This document shows positions 1 to 12,800 of a DNA stretch of 64,000 nt, piece by piece. The stretch comes from Fratercula arctica. Its lineage: Eukaryota; Chordata; Aves; Charadriiformes; Alcidae. The notes beneath the pieces are model-generated. The model was not told the origin of the DNA and ran no database searches. It saw only the letters and a program-made list of their open reading frames with translations. The DNA lies in assembly GCA_947846985.1 (NCBI GenBank), contig CANTUZ010000008.1, positions 27,857,352 to 27,921,351 on the forward strand, written 5' to 3'. The translations under genes and the position numbers were made by a program. Position 1 is the stretch's first letter. Each line of letters opens with the position of its first letter.

Positions 1-3000
1 ACATATTACAACATTACAGTAATTTCATACCTGACTGCCTTTAGAACATCTTACTGAATATCAGTTGGTCTTGGGGATTTGTTGCTTATTCATTTTACCA
101 ATTTGTTCCTAATTCTGTTCTCTTCTACTGACACTTAGATTTGAGATGGTCTGTCTGACATGTCCATCATAAAGGAATTTTGTGGTATAACTTAACTAAA
201 TTCATTTTCAATGAGTGTAGGAGAAAGAATTCATTCTCTTGACTTCTTTAAGGACTTCTTTCTTATTATAAACATGTATTGGCCCTACAGAATCTCAGGC
301 AGCATCCATGCTTCTGGTATGTTTGAAAGAAGCTAGTTTTAGATTTTATGCTGTTAGCAAGTTCATCAGTGGTTTTAGTCTTCGTGTTATTTTTTACATC
401 TATCTTGCCTATATTCGTTCTTTATTGAAAACTGATAGATCAGATCTCTTGGCTTTTTTTCACATGATCCAACAATGATATTGAATGCTATTGAATGCTG
501 TGAATGATATTGAATGATATGAACGGTATAGTTTTTGTAAGAGTGGTTCTGGGTTTTGTGCATCACTTAAGTAGGTTTTCTTCTTTATGACATACCTCCT
601 CCATTTTCTTCCTCAATTTTGTTCCCTTCACTCTGTCCTTGATTTTTCAGCTACAAGAGGCATCTGGGGTTGTCTCGGGCTTTCCACCCTTCCATATCTC
701 TTGGTTTCCCCACAATGTTGCTAGCTTCTGAATGACTTGCCAATACAGATTCTACTTTCAAATGTAGAACGTGTGGGACCTCAACACTCAGAAATATGGG
801 AACAAGCTTTTAGTTCTGTAAATTTGAGTGATTTTTACATAAAGCTACTTTTTTCAGTCAGTGGGTCTCTTTTCTTTAACTCCAGTAGGTTTTGTATCAT
901 ATTCTGAGTCTTTCATATTCACTCAATTAAATTATAGTAACTAATCCTGTTATTCCCTCATTCTTGATGTTATTTTGTTAAAGAATTTTCAATGCCTCTC
1001 CAAAACTACCAAAATAGTAAATTTGTAAGGAAAAAAAAAATGTATGGTATTTTCGTGTATGGTGTCAAAACAGTGAATTCTAGTGAGAAGGTGTCTCTGC
1101 AGTTTTGCATTTTAAGCAAAGCTGCTATAAATGGGTACTTCATTCTGGTAACATAATTGGTCTGCTGGCATTACACCCACATTACTTCAAGGGATGAAAA
1201 TAAAATTATGAAGTGCTGCATAAAGCCTCAAATGGCCACCTTTAAGTTTAATCTTCCCCTTAATGCTGTAGAGTCTATAAAATATGCATTAATTCAAGTT
1301 TTTAATAGCTTTTATCAATCCATCTTTCCTTTGTAAAGGAGACAATATCTAATATGTATGGTCCCTTTCCCTCTTTATGTTTTCAACCTCATGATAAATC
1401 TTATTATCTTACCTTGTTTTAAAGTTACTTAAGCAATGTTTGGTTGTCTGGAGCATGCAAAGCAATAAACAGCTCCTGCTCTGCTGATGTCTTCAAGACC
1501 AGGCAGTTATACACAAGCTATATATAGTATAGGTGTACCCTATTTCAAATGTCTGAATATTAATGCCTTTCCACATAAGGAAAAAGAAAATGGTTCATAA
1601 AATTTTAACATCTCAGCGAAAGAATCATTGTTGTGTGATGTACACCAATTAATGTGTTTCTATTGACTATGTACTTTTCCTTTAAGTACATACTTTCAGT
1701 AATATCCCTCAATTTACTGCTTTCTTAATGAACTTCCTATATTACATAGGAAAACCATTTAATAAAAGAAATTACATGGGGACAACAAAGCTATCAGTGA
1801 TTTCAAATTTTCTATCACAAAATAATATTAAAAAGTAACAACGGGATGTTGCTTGAACACATGAAAGTAACATAATTGCACTCATGCTTAATAATCAACA
1901 TAAAGTACATAAAAGCCAGGGTATGACTAGGACCAAAGAGAGGAAATACAAATTTCTCTTCTTTGAACTACATGGATCTTGGTGGGGATGAGCAGCTAAT
2001 AGCTACTATCTCCCTGGAAAAAAAAGAAAAACACAGGGAAGGCTCATATTAGTTTCTGTGGGTCTCATGGATTTTTATCTGGAGGAACGTATTTTCCACC
2101 ATACCCTCTGTCCTGGGCTTTTTTGACAACATCTATACAGAAGACTTTGCTTTCTGTCACATCTCTGAATATGCTTGAAGTGTATCAAATACTTTTATTC
2201 TTGCTATAGTTTCATCATTAAAAAATTATTGAAAAATATCTATGTCTTGAGAATAACTGGTAAATATTTTTAATTGAACATTTAACATCTCAGTGAAACT
2301 GCCACCTGCCATGCTTGTTCAGATTCCAAAAAGACAGAATATTTTCACCTTTTTAAAATAACCAAGGTTCTATGAATGAGTAAGTCTCAAAAAATACTGC
2401 AAAATAAAATCTTCTTGTTTCAAGATTTAAGACAAACCCCAAGTACATTAATATTAGATGCTCAGGATGTATTTCATGAGACTAAAAAATTGGATGCTTG
2501 TTTCTCTTTCCTTTCCACCATCCCTTAGTCCTTTTGGAAACTTCAAGTTACTTCTGTAGGTGAGACACCAAACCAGGGGCACATATTCTTGCATCTTGGT
2601 AGATTAACTTAAATCATCATATTTCACTTCATACTAAAAAACTGTACAGTGAGTAGAGCAGCTGAAAAGCTTCAGCTTAGGGGATGGTGACCTGCAGCAA
2701 TGGAGCACAGTAGGCTAGCCTGTTAAGTATCCCACGATGGAAGTCATTAATTTGTGTGTTAGAGCTCTCCTTGACGGTTGTAGTATACCATACCTGGTTT
2801 TTGATACGATATTGTATCTTTTAATCTCAAGTCACTAAAATCCAGCTGAATCAACCAATGTTGATTCTATGTATTCTAGGATGGAAGAGGTAAGCAACCT
2901 GCTGGAAAAAGTGAGGAGAGAGTGACAGAAAACTGGTGACTGGTGATTACAGACATCTGCAGATGAAAGCAGGGTTTGTGGCAATGATCAAGAGATTAAA

Positions 3001-5671
3001 AACTGAAGAGATTTGAGATAAAGGAAATGGAGAAGAACAGAGCAGATCATCCTAAATTTGTCCACTTCGGTGCATGTGGCCCACTATTCCGACAACCTGG
3101 GTGCCAGTGAAAACTGCCCCTTGCTGGCTATTGTCAGCAGCAGTGTATTGGATGAAAGGTAATTGCTGCATAGCTATCTGGAGCTACAGCTTGTTATGTT
3201 AGGATGAACAGCACTCGTATTTATTTTCCGGTACCCATGCATCATTAGCTGAGTTATTTTTGCAGTGAAGACAAAGTAACAGGAAGCACTGCAGGGTTTT
3301 CTGAGGGAAGACAGCCTCACTCTTGAATTTGAGTCCTAAACTGGAAGACTTTTAGGCTGTGTGGAACTGACGATGGGCTGAAAGCCTCTGTAATGGGAAG
3401 ACCAAGATCTGAAAGATGGTAGTATTTTACCAGGCTCAGCTGATGGGTTGTAGGGTATGTCACAAGTCTTGGGAATAAAAGGGAAAATGCTGTTTTTCTG
3501 ACAGAGCAGTCAGAAATGAACAATTAAACAATGACTCTATTAATGGACCCTTAGCAGTCTTCTTGAAGATCTCCTGTCTTTCCGTGCCTGACTTAACCAA
3601 TTTATGTATGTTTACTGATGTTCTTTTAATTCAGATAAACTCTGAGTGAATGAAGAATTGGCTTGATGCATCAATACGATGACTCTCCTGTCAATAAGAT
3701 GAAAAGATTATTGTTTTGTGTTAGCAAGTTTGGTTAGGTGATGTCCTTGCTGTGAAACACCATATCTGATCATATAACTTGAAACTAGGTATTGTTACCA
3801 TCTTAAGCTTAGTACAGTCTAGCAGCTATGTGCTTTGCAGATGCCAGGGAGCTGTTGATCTGAACAGCTTGGAAGAACTAAGGAGTTGACTTGATAGGGG
3901 CATATTTATGACTGAAGGACTGGAAAACTCCAGAAGGCAGGCTCTTGTGTTGGAAGTAAACTGAATGAGGAAGCAAAAACAAAGCTAAACCCTGATCAAT
4001 TGCAGCTTTCATCCTTGCTGACTCCAGAAGCATGAGTTGTTGACTGCATCTCAACTGGATTTATTCCAGGTTTATAGTCAGAATCAGAACTGAACCTTGA
4101 AATATGAAAATCCATATGGAAGTGTAAGGTAGTCATTGAAGATAGCAAACGTGGTAGTGTAGCCTGTCATTCAGTAGGCTTCATTTCATTTCTTTACTAA
4201 CCCACAGAATTCTTGTATAACATTGAATAAATCACTCTGTTTTGCCTGCAATCCCCCTTTGCTAAACTAGAATGAAACTTTAAGCTCAGAGGAGAAAATC
4301 TGAAGGTAAAGCAGGTTAACATTATTGAGAAAGACTGATAGCAAGAGCGGAGAGTTTACAAACTATTGCAGAGGTACTATTGAGGGAGAAAGTGTCCGCT
4401 GAAGCAGGGGGTGGCCAGTTCTTTGCTGCTCTGCATCTCATTCAGTGAGTTACCAGTAATGCTATTCTGATTCACTGGCACCATATTTGCCTTTTTGCTG
4501 TTAGTACCATGAAAAGTGACTACATGTGGTGCCCAGAATCACCCTGTGGAAGAAAGATGGAAACAAGCATTGTAAAAGATGGTGGTATGGGGAAAGAAAA
4601 GAGGAGAGATAAGGCGCTTTTCTCCTAATACATTTTGCAGTAGAAAACATGCATAATGAGTAGAAAGAACTTAAATTTTAAAAAGAAAAAAAAATAAAAG
4701 AAAAAGAAAGTTCTGCAGATTGTGTTGAGAGAGATGATGAGCTAAAAAGGAAGGATTTGAGTAAAGTAGATTCCAGACCCAATTCTGCTGCTTTGCAGAC
4801 AGCAAAATCTCTCTCAGATTGGGATTTTTCTGTGCCAAGAAATTACAAAAACATTACTATCCTCTTCAAAGACTAATTTGAGGAATTTCGGGTTGATACT
4901 TTTTTGAAAGCAGAGTTTTATTAGTAAGCTTCTGATGAAAAATGGAGAGAAGTGTCATGCAGTTGATGCAGGTCTCTGGGGTTTTTTTTCTCCATCCACC
5001 TAAGGATATTCCAGTATGTTTTCCAGATATCCAGCACCAGGAGCATTGCCAGTAAACAGAAAGCCAGCAGAGGACACCTGTAATGCTTTTTCATAACTTT
5101 TTTTCTTTTTTTTGCTTCTTAGCATTCAAATATTGGAAATCCCAGCGCACGTTGTTTCTGAAATTCGTATTAATAAGCCACACTATAAATATGAGTATGC
5201 TGTTTTATAAATATTGCTTTTCTAAACTCTCTGTGGGCAATAAATATGAAAGTCAATTCCCTGGAAACTAGCAGAATTAAGAAGCTGTAACTTAACAGCG
5301 GTGTCTGTCTCCTTAGCTACCTTTTTTCAAGCAGTTTGTGATCAGGTTAGTGTTGCTCCTTCCTTTCCACCTATTATTCTCTCTTCACCCCATTGGCAAA
5401 GGGTGCATTGTCAGTGACATTTCTGCTGAGAAATAGTTATCTCACTCCCAGTAACACTCTTAGTGATGCTGATGAAAGCCAAATGTTGTTGCTAACATAA
5501 AGCTGGGAAAAATGTATTCATGGTGGGAATCAGTGATCTCCCCGCTGCATTGTAAGGTGATATCCTGTGCAAAAGCTGTACAAGATGTCTGGGGCAGCTG
5601 TGCATGTTTTGCCTGATGCTTGTTGGCATGGAGTAAAGTGCCGTTTGCAGTTGTCAGCATTAGTATGATCC
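1..5671. other. Unique non-coding DNA, no gene seen
   Basis: AT-rich single-copy sequence. The only open frames are short (up to about 68 codons), resemble no protein I know, and are of the length expected by chance. Visible low-complexity patches are a short degenerate TATTGAATG-type tandem near 472-525 and an A-rich purine run at about 4679-4708. I see no splice-bounded exon, RNA gene or transposon in this stretch. Confidence 0.6.
472..525. repeat. Short degenerate tandem repeat (TATTGAATG-like unit)
   Basis: The words GATATTGAATG, CTATTGAATG and GATATTGAATG recur with small interruptions over about 50 bp. This is a minor, imperfect local duplication. It has no obvious function. Confidence 0.55.
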
Positions 5672-5674
5672 AAT

Positions 5675-6745
5675 GTCGTCTACCTGGACTTATGCAAATT
5701 GTTTGACACTGTCCTGCAAAACATCCTGGTCTCTAAATTGGAAAAGCATGGATTTGATGGATGGACAACGCGGTGGATAAGGAACTGGCTAGATGGCCAC
5801 ACTCAAAGGGTTGCAGTCAATGGCTCAATGTCCACATGGAAACCAGTGATGAGTGGCATTCCTGAGTGGTCAGTAGTGGGACCAGTGCTGTTTAACATCT
5901 TTGTCAGCAACATGGACAGTGGGATTGAGTGCACCCTCAGCAAGTTTGCTGACGACACCAAGCTGTGTGGAGTGGTCGACACGCTGGAGGGAAGGGATGC
6001 CATTGAAAGGGACCTCGACAGGTTTGAGAGGTGGGCCTGTGGGAACCTCATGAAGTTCAACCAGGCCAAGTGCAAGGTCCTGCACCTGGGTTATGGCAAT
6101 CCCAGGCACAAATACAGGTTGGGTGGAGAATGGCTTGAGAGCAGCCCTGAGGAGAAGGACTTGGGGGTGCTCGTGGACAAGAAGCTCAACATGATCCAGC
6201 AATGCGCACTTGCAGCCCAGGAAGCCAACCGCATCCTGGGCTGCATCAAAAGAAGCCTGGCCAGCAGGTTGAGGGAGGGGATTCTGCCACTCTACTCTGT
6301 TCTCATGAGACCTCATCTAAAGCACTGCATCTAGCTCTGCGTCCTCAACACAAGAAGGACATGGACCTGTTGGAATGGGTCCAGTGGAGGGCCACAAAGA
6401 TGATCAGAGGGCTGGAGCACCTTTCCTGTGAAGACAGGCTGAGAGAGTTGGGGTTGTTCAGCCTGGAAAAGAGAAGGCTCCGGGGAGATCTTATAGCAGC
6501 CTTCCAGTACCTAAAGAGGGCATACAGGAAGGATGGGGAGGGACTCTATCAGGAAATGTAATGATAGGACACGGGGTAACAGCCTCAAACTGAAAGAGGG
6601 TAGATTTAGATTAGATATCAGGAAGAAATTCTTTACAGTAAGAGTGGTGAGACACTGGAACAGGTTGCCCAGGGGAGTTGTCAATGCCCCACCCCTGGAA
6701 GTGTTCAAGGCCAGGCTGGATGGGGCTTTGAGCAGCCTGGTGTAG
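5675..6745 (+). pseudogene. CR1 ORF2 reverse transcriptase remnant, broken
   Basis: The + strand reads a reverse transcriptase in the order found in CR1 ORF2. It has a YLD...FDTV block, the [10 protein letters not shown] block, a GPVLFNIF block and the catalytic FADDTKL box near 5944-5960, where both aspartates of the DD pair are kept. The GxPQGS motif is altered (reads GIPEWS). An in-frame TAG at 6332-6334 interrupts the gene. The reading then moves to another frame ([21 protein letters not shown], from about 6350), stops at 6559-6561, and moves again ([22 protein letters not shown], to 6745). One nonsense change and at least two frameshifts mean this copy cannot make enzyme. The N-terminal endonuclease region is absent. 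Confidence 0.93.
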
Positions 6746-6802
6746 TGGGAGGTCTCCCTGCCCGTGGGAGGTGTCCCTGCCCATGGGAGGTGTCCCTGCC
6801 CA
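6746..6802 (+). repeat. Three tandem 19-bp units inside the CR1 3' region
   Basis: A 19-bp unit (TGGGAGGTGTCCCTGCCCA) occurs three times head to tail, starting at 6746, 6765 and 6784. The first copy differs by a couple of bases. From memory of the family, CR1 normally has this segment once, so this looks like a local expansion after or during insertion. Confidence 0.85.
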
Positions 6803-6874
6803 TGGCAGAGGGGTTGGAACTAGATGATCTTGAAGGTCCCTTCCAATCCGAACCATTGTGTGATTCTGTGATTC

Positions 6875-9800
6875 AGATTATTTTAGCAATGTGGCCTACA
6901 AGAGCGTAGAATTCAACTACCAGTTTAGCTTTTAAGGTTACTATTTTTAGAAGTTTTAAATTGGTGGTTTGCAGGTTGCTCATGTAAGAAGTCCAGTCCT
7001 GCAACTAAGGTGCAGTAATTCACTAACCAGAGTGACTAAGAGAGGGGGTTTGTGACATTTTTTCAAACAAGTTCATTTCTATTGGAAACAATGCACAAAG
7101 ATAGCTACTGTGATATGTGTTAAGAACTAGAGAGTAGATGGTAAGAAGTCAAACAGTCGGGTTTAATAGATCAAGTTTTGCAGACGACAGGGAGTCTGAA
7201 TGGTCGTTGTCTATCTCAGAGACAGCAAGTCCTTACAAAACGTGCCTCCACCATGCAGCCTCCAGAGGATAGTTAGGTCAGTCTATTTGAATCTCTGAGC
7301 ATCTGAATTTTGTTTCCAAAATATAGCTAGTGAAATCCCTCCTGGTCTGTCAGTTTTCTTTATTACAGCTATGTTTCCTGCTGGCATAGAAAGCACTGAG
7401 CTAACTCAAGCATGAGTTAAGAGTGACACCAAGTGGTTAAGCAGTTTATTCCTATGCAATTTTCTTGACATATTTTTCTGCTTTATCTCTGATTTTGAAA
7501 CATCGCTTTTGGTTTTTTTCTTCTAAACAGTCCTGATTATGTCACTGAATATTTTTCCTTTCAAATACACATACACAAGCTCTCACTTGATTTATAAACA
7601 AATATCGTCCTCAAATTTATGCTCCGATTCTTTCTGTCTGTATAATATTAGTTGTGTAAAATTTCTTTTCTCCAGAATAAGGCAATTTCTGGGTTTTAAT
7701 AAGGTATGTGTAGAGAAAGATGTGGCACTCTTCTCAAAGAGGAGTGGGAAAGCAGCAACTGCACTACAATTATTTGACTGTAGAACAGTAAAAATAATCA
7801 GCAGTAAAATGGGCTTTTGGGTAAGGAATCTTCAGGGCAGAGAAAATCTAGTCATGCTAGAAAAATGCACACTTCTTTCTCATACGCTTCTTTCTAAATG
7901 GTAGGTAACTAGTGGCAAGCTGTTCCCCTGTTTTCTTCCTCAGCAGAGCTCTGTGAAGGACAGGTGTGAAGTAGCCCACTTACAACCCTGCTGAGAAAAC
8001 CTAAATTGATAGAAGTCTTGAGCTAGAGGCTACTGCCAGAAAGCTCTTTAAATGATGGTTTCATTCATATAATCAGCAAAATAACAGCTTTCATGTTATC
8101 CCCTCCCTTATCAATCAGTAAATGATTCTTGGTAGCCTTGTGAACAGCCATTTTTGTCAAATTAGGTAATCATTGTTCTTCCAGAAAGAAAAGATCTACT
8201 AGCCTGAGGTGTTGCTTTCTGTGGCAAGTAGGAGGACTAAATCGAAGCAGACCTTCTTACCAAGTATTCTGATTGTCCTAGTCAAAACCTATAGCCTACA
8301 GAAGTCCAGTACTTTCATTTTTGTGGTCAAAAACATGAAGGAAAAGGAATCAGTGTTAAAGCACACTCAGACAAATGGCAGACAGAAAAAGCATGGCCTA
8401 TCCGGAAGACAAGCCTAACAAAGGGAGCACTGGAGTCAGTAACAGTGGAGATTGTAGAATGAATGTTAGCTTGAATAGGAGTCATTGAAATTCTCTGAGT
8501 TAACAGCCATTCCTGCTACCCACAGGGAAAACAGTAGTTGTGTAATTGCTTACATTAAAAATTATGCCAAAGACAGACCAGTTAAAGATCTGTGAATAAT
8601 GAAATAATTACTTAGGTCAATCTGCTATGCTTTCTAAAAATACCATATTTAAATAACTAGTATTTCCCCAAAAATGGCAACTATTTTAACTGCAGACAGG
8701 AAATTGTTTCCATAAGTTAATTTTGGCATAGATAGTAAGGTCTCTGCTGTTCCTGTAGGACAAGCATATTTGTGCCACACAGTTGGAAGGTGACAATGTT
8801 TTTAGATGGTGCCCCTGTGATGTCAGTAATTATCACTTCCCTTGCCAGGATAACAAAATAGAAGATCAAAATACAGTTTCCTGGTAGAGTTGTGAGAATT
8901 CAAGTAATTCAACTGCTACTACGGAAGCAGATGATGTGTCAAGATGGAGTGAGAAAAAACTGCAAGGGATCATGCCATGTTTTGTGGAAAAGTAAGAGCA
9001 GGTTCTTCATAAAGGCACCAGAGGCATTTTATATAAATGTCTCTGGTTAATGCTCTAGTTGGTTTCAAAATTTTAACATACAGATATATTTTTAGTTTCA
9101 GTAAATACTGTGTTTGGGCATTGCTGTTGTATTTTTGTTTCTTGTAAATCAGAAGTTGTGACTAATGAGTTCTTCAATTTTGCATGTAAAAAATTAGTAT
9201 GTCCTCAGTGGATGTATGTGTTCTATACAGAAAGTGTGAAGCTCTTCATGTCTTTTGCATGCCTATTACCTGGCCTTGCTTTGGCAACCTCTTCTTCATG
9301 TATTCCATTTTTCCATTTATATCTGCTTAATGGCTCAGCAGCCATTATCTTTCTGTGATATCGGTATCAGTCCAATTTTATAAGACACAAAATGAAGTTT
9401 GTTGGTAATAGTCGTTTTCATGATTTTTTTTTTTTTTCAGTTGTAACTAGCACTGGTTTTGTACATTATTTTTTTTCCATGCATTTTGAGTTTTAGATTA
9501 AAAGTAAAAATTCTGGGTATAAGACATTTGTTGTCATGTCAGCTACCTCCCAACCTGCATAAATGTGTTTTCTTCAGTTGTGATTTTGCATAGTATACCA
9601 TAGTGTAACCTCATGTTTTGGAGCATCAGATGACTGTTTTAAGTATCAAGTGCCAGTAATGGCAAATACAGAGCCATTTCTGGCCATGCGTCTCAATGCT
9701 TACCATTTAGAGAAGGAGCAGTGGTTTTAGTGCCAGTTGCCTGATTTCCATTGAGACTTGGTGTTCTCTCATTGTGAATGTTGAAAGTTACTTAATAAGA

Positions 9801-12800
9801 AATCTCCAAAGAAAGACTGTAAAAAAAGAGCTGCTTATGCTATGAAAAGGAATTCCGTATGGCTTCACATTTCCCACATAAAAAATTTTTTTGCTATTCC
9901 TCATTCATGCTTTAGCATGTTGAGAGCTATTTTACCATCTTCCTTTGCAAAAGAGCAGAAGAGATAGCACAGATAATAAACTAAATGCAAGAAAAAATTA
10001 TTGTTGTCAATCAGTGGCAAATTAGGACTGTCCCTAATCTTTCATTTGAAACCTGTATCTCATAGATCTGAGGCCAGCGTGGGAGATTGTATCAGGAGGT
10101 ATTTTGAGATGATGCTGTTTACCTCCATTTGCAATAGGAAGTAGATGTTTATGTATTTAATTATTCATAAGCCAAGTTCTTCAGTGGTTCATGCCTGCAA
10201 ATATCAATAGAGTTCCAAGACCCCAAGCAGTAGTCGCTGGAAGAAAAGTACTAAATTTATTTCATAGTGTTGTAAGCACAGAGCAACATACAAATAGCAT
10301 TTTTCCAAGATGGAGAGGCAGGAAGGAGAGCATTCTTGTGTTTGGTTTGTTGTAATGCAGATTTAAGCACTACAGGAAAAAAAATCACCTTCGCTTTCAA
10401 GATCCAGGCAGGTTTTGTGACATATGAGGTACCATATGGGATACTGCAGAATGGTGGGACTCAGTTTAGCTCTTGCTAAAGCTGTTTTATCTAAGAGATA
10501 TTTTGAATTGTTTTCATACAGTTTGCAGAAGTTAATAAAATATCATATGAAACAGTCTCTGAATCCATCAAAAGCACTTTGAATCTCTGACAGGAAAAAA
10601 AAAGGCTGAGAGCTGTTTAATATTGACTGTCCTCCCTTGAGGTGCCAATCAAATCAGCTGTAACAAAGTGACCATGAAATTTTACAATATTATCAAGAAC
10701 ACCTTAGAACTGTAACTTTTTTTAATGCCTTATGTGTTAAAAAAAAAAAAAAAAAAAACAGTCCAATCAAATGTACATTTCTGGTAAACTCTCCACTGAT
10801 CCCAGCAAAATGGATATGATGCATGACAATTCTAGTAATTTTTGTGCCTGATACTAAAGTAGTGGCGCACCAGGCTTTCAAGGAAATCTCACAAAAGATT
10901 TTATACAGTTTGTGCATTCAAAAGCCATGGGCAGGACCAATTTTTCCAGCAAGAATTAAAAGTCAGTATGGTCAATGCTGAAGGTAAGTTATGTGGCTTC
11001 TTGGCTCATATATTTTCAAGGAGGCTCCATAGGTCCTATTTGTATAGTATTGGTACAACTGTTTTTTGAGACCCTGAGTATGTCCCTGGGTATGCTCTTA
11101 CTAAATAGAGACAAAGTCATCCTTAAACCTACATAAGATGTAGGTAAGTAGCATTAACAAGTGGTCTCTCAGTCTGTAGCTAAGAGTTATGAGCTGGGTT
11201 TTGGGTTTAAGAAGGTGGATCAAGCTAAGTTACCATTTCTTGTTTTAGGAATTTTCAAGATAGTTATCCTGTTTCATTGTCAAGAAAATATCCTTTTGCT
11301 TAGTGAACACATAGTCTCATTTTTTCTGTACTTATATATTCTGTTTTAAGGCAGGCATCATCAGAGATGCTAAACCTCAACTACAGGAAGCCCCCATTTG
11401 CCTTTGTTCTTCTGTCTATTTTAAACTATTTGTTGGGGTTTTCAAAGGAGTTTATAGGCTTATCTGTTAAAGACTCATTACCATAATCTTAACAGAGAAT
11501 TATACAATACAAAGGAAAAACAATGTATCCTTTCTGTACCAATAAAATACTACCATCTCTCTCCCAGGATAAGTAAGTGTTTACAGTTTTCCACAGAAAT
11601 TCTGTGTCTACCAATTTAGAAGACCTTTAAGGGAAATGTCTTAAGGAACCTAAAAGCAGCCGAGCAGATAGAAGCCTGCTGGTAATTGCATATCATCAAA
11701 AATAAAATAAAACCTAAATTTGTATCTCTTAATGATATACAATTGATATATGACATGAGACTAAATTCTCAATTAGGCATTCTTATCTAGTTAACGTGCA
11801 ATATCCAAACTGCCTTCTCTGAGTATGCCATTGGTAGTCTAGCTGCTTTTTCCAACTCTCACCAAGTTGCATTCACCACTTCAGGTATGTGTAACGGTTA
11901 AACCAATATCAGTCCTTATCATTACACATTACTAATTGGCAAGACATAAATGACTATTCATTATTTTTCAATGAGGTGATTATGTATGAGGTCTTAGCAA
12001 CTCATTTAATGAAATCATCATGCTGTGCATGTTAACATTAGAGCAGTACCCTACTCACAAGGGGGAGAGAGGAAAAGAAAAAGAATCATTAATGAAGGAC
12101 TGAAAACTAAAAATATTAACTCCTTTTTCTACCAGAATTAAACTACCTTCTATAAGAAAACAGGAGAATTGAAGTCAATTTTTTCCTAGGTTTTCTACTT
12201 CTTCACCACCCTGAGAAGCACAACTAATCAACACAGCCTTGCCACCTTTGCAAGTGGATGCTACATTTTGTCTTATGCTTCTTAGATTCTTACACATTTC
12301 AAGGCTTGAAAATCAGTGGGATCTCTGTGCATGAATCACTTTTACTCAAATTTCTTAGGGGAAAAATTAATTTGTTTCTGTAGATTGTAATTTTTAAAGA
12401 GGAGTTCACCAAGTTTTATTTCACCATTTTTCACATATACCAAGTAAGTTATTTTATCCACTTTTATTTGCCAGGACACCCAACAAAGGTGTCCATTGCA
12501 TTTTTCAAAAAAAGAGAGACCAGTTTGGTGACTAGCATAAGTAGAAATTTGAAAGAACAGACATTTGAATAAATTCCTGCATCCCAGAATAGAAGAACAA
12601 GTCTTAATGTGCTTTCAACAACCTCAAACTTTTTCATGGTTTTGCTACATCAAGGAAAATCATTGTTTAGTGTACTCAGAACCCCTCTGTTAGTGGAAAT
12701 GGGAGTGGAAATACTTTGGAAAATCTTGAACAAGTGAGTAGTATTTTCATCAACTTTGAAACAGACTTATACATTCTTAAAAGAATTAAATGTAATTACG

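Larger units (their letters stand above)
5672..6874 (+). mobile_element. CR1 LINE copy, 5'-truncated, with intact 3' end
   Basis: This is a chicken-repeat-1 (CR1) non-LTR retrotransposon in sense orientation. It begins inside the reverse transcriptase, at residues reading [13 protein letters not shown]. It continues through the C-terminal part of ORF2 and ends with the CR1 3' tail: a GGTTGGAACTAGATGATCTT-type segment followed by degenerate ATTCTGTG octamers at about 6860-6874. Loss of the 5' end is normal for CR1, which primes at its 3' end and often stops early. The element anchors the window as bird (or other sauropsid) nuclear DNA. Confidence 0.95.

Noticed and set aside
5803..6316. Minus-strand frames of 90 and 148 codons over the CR1 copy
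   Set aside because: They are antisense shadows of the CR1 reverse transcriptase, which reads correctly on the + strand.
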